A DNA stretch of 19,762 nt from Pseudomonadota bacterium. Its GTDB lineage: Bacteria; Pseudomonadota; Alphaproteobacteria; Rhizobiales; Rhizobiaceae. Shown here piece by piece: positions 14,894-19,762 of the stretch. Made by a program: the position numbers and the translations under genes. The stretch spans positions 1-19,762 of the forward strand of contig JAEZXF010000563.1 in NCBI GenBank assembly GCA_023419995.1, written 5' to 3'. The notes under the pieces were generated by a model. The model was given only the letters and a program-made list of their open reading frames with translations, was not told the origin of the DNA and ran no database searches. Within the stretch, counting starts at the first letter, position 1. Every line of letters starts with the position of its first letter.

Positions 14894-16930
14894 TCAGATG
14901 TCCTTTGCGATGCGCAGGCCGTCATAGATGGCGGCGTGGGTGTTGCGCGCGGCGACGGCATCGCCGATCCGGAACAGCCGGAACGTCCCTTGCGGATTGC
15001 GGATGACGGTTTGCGGCCGGCCGGCGATCATCCGGTCGTACGAGACTTCCCCGAGATTGCTCGATCGCGGCTTCAGCTCGAAGTAGAGCTCCTCGAGCGG
15101 GATGGTGCCGTGATTGACGACGATCTGGTCCACCACGCGCTGCCGGGCGACGCCGCCATAGTCGCTGCCGACGTGGGCGACAAGCCGGTTGCCGCTTCTC
15201 TCCGCCCGCTCCAGCCGCCAGGTCACGGTGAAGGTCACGTCGAGCTTCTGGAGCGAGCGCATGTAGGGCACGAGGTTCATCGCCATGACCTCCGGCGCGA
15301 AGGAGCGGTCGGGCGTCATGATCTCGACCTTCGCCCCCGTCGCGGCGATGAGCTCGGCCGCCTGCAACGCGGCATGGTCGCCGGCATCGTCGAAGACGAG
15401 CACGTTCGCGCCCGGCTTCACGTCGCCGGAAAGGATGTCCCAGGAGGAGACGACGAGGTCGTTGCCCTCCGAAAGGACGTCTGTATGCGGCAGGCCGCCG
15501 GTCGCGATGACGACGACGTCCGGGTCTTCGGCCAGCACCGTGCCGGCCTCGGCCCAGCTGTTGAAACGGAAGGCGACGCCATGCTTCTCGCACTGGTTCA
15601 TGCGCCAGTCGACGATGCCGATCATCTCGCGGCGACGCTCGCTCTGAGCAGTAAGGCGGATCTGGCCGCCGGGGGCGCTCGCCGCCTCGAAGACGACGAC
15701 CTCGTGGCCGCGCTCGGCCGAGACGCGAGCGGCCTCCAGCCCCGCCGGGCCGGCACCGACGATGACGACCTTCTTGCGCACGTCCGCCTTTGGTGCGACG
15801 TGAGGCATGGTCTCTTCACGCCCCGTCGCCGCATTGTGGATGCAGAACGCCATGCTGCCCTGATAGATGCGGTCGAGGCAGTAGTTGGCGCCGACGCAGG
15901 GGCGGATGTCGTCCTCGCGCTTCTCGACGATCTTGCGCACGATGTGGGGGTCGGTCATGTGGGCCCGCGTCATGCCGACCATGTCGACCTTGCCCGACAC
16001 GATGGCGTGCCGGGCCGTGGCGACGTCCTGGATCTTGGCGGCATGGAAGGTGGGGAAGCCGGTCGCGGCGCGGATCTCGCCGGCGAAATCGAGATGCGGC
16101 GCGCTGGCCATGCCCTGGATGGGGATGACGTCGGTCAGCCCGGCATCGGTGTCGATGTGGCCGCGTATGACGTTCAGGTAGTCGATCAGGCCGCTGTCGC
16201 GCAGGCGCTTCGATATCTCGATGCCCTCGGCCTTGCCCGTGCCGCCGGGAAGGCGCTCGTCGGCCGTGTAGCGAACGCCGAGGATGAAGTCGTCGCCGAC
16301 GCGCGCGCGCATGGCCCTGAACACGTCGAGGCAGAAACGCATGCGATTCTCGAGCGGCCCGCCATAGGGGCCGTCCAGCTCGTTGGTCAGCGGCGAGATG
16401 AACTGGTCGACGAGATGGCCGTAGGCCTCGACCTCGATCCCGTCCATGCCGCCTTCCTTCATGCGCTCGGCCGCGTCGGCGAAATCCCCGATGATGCGCT
16501 CTATGTCCCAGTCCTCGATCTTCTTGGGGAAGGCGCGATGCGCGGCCTCGCGATGGTGGGAGGGCGCGACGATCGGGAGCCAGTCGCCCTTGTCCCAGCG
16601 CGTGCGGCGGCCGAGATGCGTGAGCTGGATCATGATCGCCGCACCCGCCTCGTGGACGGCGTCGGTCATCTGCCTGATCCACGGCACGATCTCGTCCTTG
16701 TAGGCGAGCAGGTTGTTGAAGACCGGCGGGCTGTCCTTCGACACGGCGGCCGATCCGGCCGTCATCGTCAGGGCGACGCCGCCCTTGGCCCGCTCCACGG
16801 TGTAGGCGCGGTATCGTTCCTTCGGCAGCCCGTCTTCGGGATAGGCCGGCTCGTGCGACGTCACGATGATGCGGTTTCTGAGCGTCAGATGCTTGAGGCG
16901 ATAGGGCTCGAGGAGAGGGTCGTTGGACAC
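14894..16930 (-). CDS. FMN/FAD flavoprotein of the trimethylamine dehydrogenase family, probable N-methylproline or dimethylglycine demethylase
   Basis: 678 residues from a GTG at 16930 (GGAG about 8 bases upstream). Residues 1-340 form an old-yellow-enzyme-type FMN barrel (YRLKHLTLRNRIIVTSHEPAY, IQLTHLGRRT, YGHLVDQFISPLTN with Tyr170 and His172, GMTRAHMTDPHI). Residues 341-365 are the Fe-S region, and residues 385 onwards a Rossmann FAD/NADH domain (VVIVGAGPAGLEAARV, VIATGGLPH). The plan is that of trimethylamine dehydrogenase and dimethylglycine demethylase subunits; many rhizobial relatives are labelled N-methylproline demethylase. Two active features differ from trimethylamine dehydrogenase: Tyr30 replaces the flavin-linked Cys30, and Ala348 replaces a cluster cysteine (Cys345, Cys351 and Cys363 remain). 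It is divergent from a TetR regulator. The substrate is inferred. Confidence 0.88.
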   Translation of the reverse strand: MSNDPLLEPYRLKHLTLRNRIIVTSHEPAYPEDGLPKERYRAYTVERAKGGVALTMTAGSAAVSKDSPPVFNNLLAYKDEIVPWIRQMTDAVHEAGAAIMIQLTHLGRRTRWDKGDWLPIVAPSHHREAAHRAFPKKIEDWDIERIIGDFADAAERMKEGGMDGIEVEAYGHLVDQFISPLTNELDGPYGGPLENRMRFCLDVFRAMRARVGDDFILGVRYTADERLPGGTGKAEGIEISKRLRDSGLIDYLNVIRGHIDTDAGLTDVIPIQGMASAPHLDFAGEIRAATGFPTFHAAKIQDVATARHAIVSGKVDMVGMTRAHMTDPHIVRKIVEKREDDIRPCVGANYCLDRIYQGSMAFCIHNAATGREETMPHVAPKADVRKKVVIVGAGPAGLEAARVSAERGHEVVVFEAASAPGGQIRLTAQSERRREMIGIVDWRMNQCEKHGVAFRFNSWAEAGTVLAEDPDVVVIATGGLPHTDVLSEGNDLVVSSWDILSGDVKPGANVLVFDDAGDHAALQAAELIAATGAKVEIMTPDRSFAPEVMAMNLVPYMRSLQKLDVTFTVTWRLERAERSGNRLVAHVGSDYGGVARQRVVDQIVVNHGTIPLEELYFELKPRSSNLGEVSYDRMIAGRPQTVIRNPQGTFRLFRIGDAVAARNTHAAIYDGLRIAKDI

Positions 16931-16973
16931 TGCCGGACTCCGTTTGCAACGCGCATCGGTCAGGCTAGGGCGG

Positions 16974-17035
16974 AATGTTCACATGTGTCAATTATTAAAA
17001 CATCAATGTCTTGCAAATTGACATTGATGAACATT
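16974..17035. promoter_or_regulatory. Symmetrical operator/promoter region between flavoprotein and TetR genes
   Basis: AATGTTCA-N6-TCAATT occurs at 16974-16993 on the plus strand and again, inverted, at 17016-17035; the 20-bp arms match at 16 positions. Inside lies a perfect dyad CATCAATGTC (17001-17010) and GACATTGATG (17020-17029) with a 9-bp spacer. Each outer arm contains TTGACA facing outward (minus strand 16991-16986; plus strand 17018-17023), so both genes may use a -35 box under the repressor site. The -10 boxes are weak. Confidence 0.6.
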
Positions 17036-17072
17036 TTTGCTGTCTGATCGTCAAACCGGCAGGAGAAGGCGC

Positions 17073-17702
17073 ATGGAGCAGGCATCGACCGACAGCGGCT
17101 GGCGCGGCTCGCCGGAGCTGTGGCTTCAGGCCGCCTGCGACGCGCTGCTGGAATCGGGCATCGAGGCGGTGAAGATCCTGCCCCTCGCCAGGCGGCTCGG
17201 CCTGTCGAGAACCAGCTTCTACTGGTTCTTCGAGGACAGGGAGCAGTTGCTGGCGGCCCTGGTCGCGCGGTGGCGCGACAAGAACACCAGCGGCATCGTC
17301 AGGCAATCGGAGGCCTATGCGGAATCGCTCGCCGAGGCGATGCTCAACCTGTTCGACTGCTGGCTCGACAGCGAGCTGTTCGACACCCGGTTCGAGTTCG
17401 CTATGCGCAGCTGGGCGCTGCAATCGAGCGGGATACTGGCGGAGGTGCAGGAAGCGGATCGCATCCGGATGGAAGCCCTGAAGCGCATGTTCCTTCGTTT
17501 CGGCCATTCCGACATCACCGCGGACGTGCGGGCGCGCACCACCTATCTCGTCCAGATCGGATACATCTCCATGCAGTCGAGGGAGGATCTGGCCGAGCGC
17601 ATGAAGCGGATACCGGAATACATCACGATCTTCACGGGGCAGGAACCCGAGCAAAGGGAGCTCGCCCGCTTCTACGCAAGGCACGGCTACAAGCCGGAAT
17701 AG
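17073..17702 (+). CDS. TetR/AcrR family transcriptional regulator, probable repressor of the flavoprotein gene
   Basis: 209 residues from ATG 17073, chosen because AGGAG lies 7 bases upstream; the in-frame ATG at 17037 would add 12 residues and has no ribosome-binding site. The N-terminal TetR DNA-binding domain is clear (SPELWLQAACDALLESGIEAVKILPLARRLGLSRTSFYWFFEDREQLLAALV). The rest is a helical ligand domain ending in ARFYARHGYKPE. It is divergent from the demethylase-like flavoprotein across a 142-bp region rich in dyad symmetry and is likely to repress it and itself. The ligand is probably a methylated amine or its product, by context only. Confidence 0.92.
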   Translation: MEQASTDSGWRGSPELWLQAACDALLESGIEAVKILPLARRLGLSRTSFYWFFEDREQLLAALVARWRDKNTSGIVRQSEAYAESLAEAMLNLFDCWLDSELFDTRFEFAMRSWALQSSGILAEVQEADRIRMEALKRMFLRFGHSDITADVRARTTYLVQIGYISMQSREDLAERMKRIPEYITIFTGQEPEQRELARFYARHGYKPE

Positions 17703-17999
17703 AGGTGGCCGGGCCATGAGCCGGGCGCCTCGCCGGCAGGGTCGGGGCATCGGGCGCAAAACGAAGGCGCCATGCAGGCGAGGCTGCACGGCGTCTTCAG
17801 GGAGGCTGCTCTGCCCTTGTGAAGACGCGTTTAACGGGTTTCCGTGCCGGCCGCCGGATAGCCGGTCTGGCGCTCGACGCCGCCGAGCGGGCCGCGTCTG
17901 CCGGTGCGTGTTCCTCCTACGCGGGAAGCGCCTGCCGGGGATCGGCCGGCGGTGGCGTGATGCGGTTCCCGCCTGCCCGGCGGCAGACCGGAGGTTCGC
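17703..17999. other. Roughly 300-bp gap without a gene, containing one strong hairpin
   Basis: Apart from the hairpin at 17763-17798 I see no family features on either strand. Open frames here translate to Arg/Gly-rich sequence without similarity to anything I know. Confidence 0.5.
17763..17798. terminator. Long hairpin, terminator-like on the minus strand
   Basis: GAAGGCGCC (17763-17771) pairs with GGCGTCTTC (17790-17798), with one G-U pair, and then, after an A/C mismatch, TGCAG (17773-17777) pairs with CTGCA (17784-17788) around the loop GCGAGG. On the minus strand the stem is followed by GTTTTGCG, a short T tract, so it may terminate transcripts from the right; on the plus strand it lies 60 bases after the tetR stop. 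Confidence 0.5.
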
Positions 18000-18003
18000 G
18001 CGG

Positions 18004-18300
18004 TCAGTCCACCGACAGGGGACCCTTGCGCCCCGTGGGGCTCCCGTCGGGGTTCAAGCCGTACCTGCGATAGAACTCCGCCTGGTCCTTCGCGAGCTGG
18101 GCGTTCATTCTCGCATCGGCCTGCCTGCGCTGGGCTTCCCGCATGGCAAGGCCGGCGGGAATGGTCGCGAGGCTCGCCATCCCGGTCGGGTCCCATGCCG
18201 CCGGCATGCTCATGACGGCCTGTGCCGTTCCCACCGCGGCGGCTTCCGCCTCGAGCTGCCTTTCCAGGGCGTGTGTGGGCGCCTCCAAGCGATAGCGCAT
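18004..18300 (-). CDS. Small hypothetical protein, function unknown
   Basis: I do not recognise this protein. From ATG 18300 it has 98 residues. Third codon positions are mostly G or C, as in the neighbouring real genes, and the translation is well balanced. There is a likely helical segment with AlaAla and Met (ERQLEAEAAAVGTAQAVMSM), a Gly/Ala/Met-rich middle (ASLATIPAGLAMREAQRRQA), and a C-terminal KDQAEFYRRYGLNPDGSPTG segment that looks like authentic protein. No Shine-Dalgarno is evident; an in-frame ATG at 18357 is an alternative. It stands alone on the minus strand in a stretch with gene debris, so it may belong to an acquired or decaying segment. Confidence 0.45.
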   Translation of the reverse strand: MRYRLEAPTHALERQLEAEAAAVGTAQAVMSMPAAWDPTGMASLATIPAGLAMREAQRRQADARMNAQLAKDQAEFYRRYGLNPDGSPTGRKGPLSVD

Positions 18301-18345
18301 GCGGGGAAGGCGCCGGTGCCTTCCTCCGTGGTCTGTCGCCTGATC

Positions 18346-18450
18346 GATGCGCATCATGAGGCGCTGGCGGACACCCTGATATGGACGCTGCGCCGAAGTC
18401 TCGGTGCCGCCTTCACGACAGAAGTAGAGCGCGCCTGGTGCGGCGTTCTA
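18346..18450 (+). pseudogene. Globin C-terminal fragment (H-helix region), gene remnant
   Basis: Translation of 18346-18450 gives DAHHEALADTLIWTLRRSLG followed by AAFTTEVERAWCGVL. This matches the final helices of bacterial single-domain globins, whose usual pattern is H-Y/H-x(3-6)-ALL-WTL-x2-GLG-x-x-FTPEV-x-x-AW. The frame continues to a stop at 18480. Upstream the same frame has no globin features: the haem-pocket part (proximal His F8, distal residues) is missing or scrambled. It is therefore a short remnant of a former globin gene, or a chance match. No start codon or ribosome-binding site fits. Confidence 0.5.
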
Positions 18451-18470
18451 GGGAACGCTTCTTACCCACG

Positions 18471-18617
18471 ATGCCGGTGAACCGATCGGCAGTGCAGCGG
18501 GATGATGCGGTCGCTGCAGGCGATCTCGTCATGCACTCGATGGAGCCGGCGAGGCAGCCTTTCGACAAGGCGGAACGCAGCCGCGCGCTGCGCGTCGTCG
18601 GCCACCGCCTGCCGTGA
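18471..18617 (+). CDS. Possible small ORF, 48 residues, function unknown
   Basis: ATG 18471 opens a short frame (MPVNRSAVQRDDAVAAGDLV, then MHSMEPARQPFDKAERSRAL) with high GC at third positions. I see no ribosome-binding site and no family. It follows the globin-like remnant directly and may be gene debris rather than a functional gene. Confidence 0.2.
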   Translation: MPVNRSAVQRDDAVAAGDLVMHSMEPARQPFDKAERSRALRVVGHRLP

Positions 18618-18900
18618 TGATGCGGACACCTTCGGAGACGACCTTGCGGCCGCGGTTCGAAACCCCTGACGGAGCCGGCTTGCCGATGCGATCGCGAATG
18701 CGGAGTCGGAAGACAGGAGGGCCGGCTTCCCGAGGATAACGCAGGAGCATGAACGGTATAAGGGCGCGTGCGTGGACAAGGGGCAGGACCGATCCTAGCC
18801 TGCCGCCCTGTATCACAGTGTGGAACGGGGAGGGAGGAGCCTGCCCGATACCGCCATCCACCGCGCTCGGCTGGTTCCTGCCGTGGCGTTCGAGACATTT
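18618..18900. other. Upstream region of the second TRAP binding protein, no gene seen
   Basis: About 280 bp without a convincing coding frame. A TATAAG at 18757-18762 could be a -10 box for the downstream gene but has no good -35 partner. No clear operator dyad was found. Confidence 0.35.
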
Positions 18901-18914
18901 GGGAGGAATACGCA

Positions 18915-19762
18915 ATGAAGCACCTGGTATCCGCAGTCTTCCTGGCCGCCGCCCTTCCGGCCGTGACCAGCGCCCAGACCATGCAGGTGGCGCATAGCTT
19001 CGCCGAGCATGGCATCCAGCCGGAGACGGACAAGTATTTCGCCAAGCTGGTGAACGAGGCCACCGGCGCGAAGTTCGAGTTCTTCTGGAGCGGCTCGCTC
19101 GGGAGTGCCGGTGAAATCCTGCATCTCATCCGCGACGGCGCGATCGATCTCGGCGTCTCCGCGCCGTCCCACTACGCCTCGGAGATGCCGGTGACCACGC
19201 TGCTGAACGGGACGCCGTTCCTGCTCAAGGACGTGGCGACGGCGATGGACATGCAGTTCCAGCTGTCGCAGACCGACGAGAACTATCTGGCCGAGCTGAA
19301 GAAGATGGGCGTCTTCCCGATCCTGCAGCACGGCCTGACGGAGATCCGCCTCATATGCACCAAGCCGGCGGCGAAGTTCGAGGACCTTGCCGGTCTGAAA
19401 GTGCGCACTTACGGTTACTTCCTGCCCAAGTCCGTCGAGGCCCTCGGCATGGTGCCCGTCACCCTCGCCTTCACCGAGATCTACGAGGGCCTGCAGCGCG
19501 GCGTGATCGACTGCGCCGCCATCAGCTACTCCTCCGCCACTGCGATCAAGGTGCAGGAGGTGGCCAAGCACTGGAGCGACGTGAACATGGGCGCGTCGGC
19601 CGGCCCGACCTTCTACACCTCGTGGAAGAACTACAAGGAGGGCGGCTGGACGCCCGAATTCATCGCCGCCGTGGACAAGGCGGCAGCGGAAGCGATGGAG
19701 TACGAGAAGAAGGCGCAGGCGGAGGTCGAGGTGAAGGCGCTCGAAGATGCGAAGGCAGCCGG
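18915..19762 (+). CDS. dctP: TRAP transporter solute-binding protein, DctP family, C-terminus beyond window
   Basis: 282 complete codons are present without interruption and the gene runs off the right edge. GGGAGG lies 8 bases before ATG 18915. A signal peptide is clear (residues 1-20, cleavage after TSA). Features of TRAP receptors follow: FWSGSLGSAGEILHLIRDGAIDLGV, TLLNGTPFLLKD, and FEDLAGLKVRTYG with the conserved carboxylate-binding Arg164. The sequence differs widely from the DctP at 2043-3017, so the ligand is different. Its permease genes are presumably just outside the window on the same strand. The substrate cannot be told. Confidence 0.93.
   Translation, partial: MKHLVSAVFLAAALPAVTSAQTMQVAHSFAEHGIQPETDKYFAKLVNEATGAKFEFFWSGSLGSAGEILHLIRDGAIDLGVSAPSHYASEMPVTTLLNGTPFLLKDVATAMDMQFQLSQTDENYLAELKKMGVFPILQHGLTEIRLICTKPAAKFEDLAGLKVRTYGYFLPKSVEALGMVPVTLAFTEIYEGLQRGVIDCAAISYSSATAIKVQEVAKHWSDVNMGASAGPTFYTSWKNYKEGGWTPEFIAAVDKAAAEAMEYEKKAQAEVEVKALEDAKAA

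Noticed and set aside
18650..18670. GGTTCGAAACC resembling a tRNA T loop (possible tRNA end or attachment site)
   Set aside because: The flanking bases do not form a 5-bp T stem and no acceptor or anticodon arm can be found on either strand.

Overview
The window is a chromosomal-looking segment of a high-GC alphaproteobacterium. The codon use, the AccB N-terminus, the many solute-binding transporters with LysR/TetR/GlxA-type regulators, and the small Pro-rich protein all fit Hyphomicrobiales (Rhizobiales, e.g. the Mesorhizobium/Phyllobacteriaceae side). This placement is inference from gene content, not from a marker gene. There is no rRNA, tRNA, CRISPR array or intact mobile element.

Layout. 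(1) 1-4137: on the minus strand a DctP-DctQ-DctM TRAP transporter operon runs towards the first codons of an accB-type biotin carrier gene cut by the left edge; a LysR regulator diverges from it across an AT-rich, palindrome-bearing intergenic region. (2) 4304-7191: an AHSA1/SRPBCC gene broken by one extra base in a G7 tract, then a membrane-anchored DJ-1/PfpI-like protein divergent from a GlxA-type AraC regulator. A perfect 10-bp inverted repeat abuts the regulator's start codon. (3) 7417-7965: a Pro-rich, membrane-anchored or secreted protein of unknown function, followed by about 660 bp without a convincing gene. (4) 8629-17702: a betaine-related block. It contains proX, proW and proV (quaternary-amine ABC importer), a LysR regulator, a divergent non-pyrrolysine MttB/COG5598 methyltransferase, a convergent large flavoprotein of the trimethylamine dehydrogenase/dimethylglycine or N-methylproline demethylase type, and a TetR regulator divergent from the flavoprotein across a symmetrical operator region. 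(5) 17703-18914: a poorly coding stretch with a strong hairpin, one plausible small unknown gene, and an apparent globin C-terminal remnant. (6) 18915-end: the start of a second, unrelated TRAP solute-binding protein, cut by the right edge.

How it may work together. The most interesting unit is block 4. ProXWV would import a betaine, the MttB homologue could remove one methyl group (known non-Pyl relatives use glycine betaine, proline betaine, carnitine or gamma-butyrobetaine), and the flavoprotein could remove the next one from the resulting tertiary amine (dimethylglycine or N-methylproline). No corrinoid protein or corrinoid methyltransferase partner is encoded here, so the methyl acceptor is an open question. 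The flavoprotein also lacks one of the four cysteines that bind the 4Fe-4S cluster in trimethylamine dehydrogenase. Substrate and pathway assignments are inference from families and neighbourhood.
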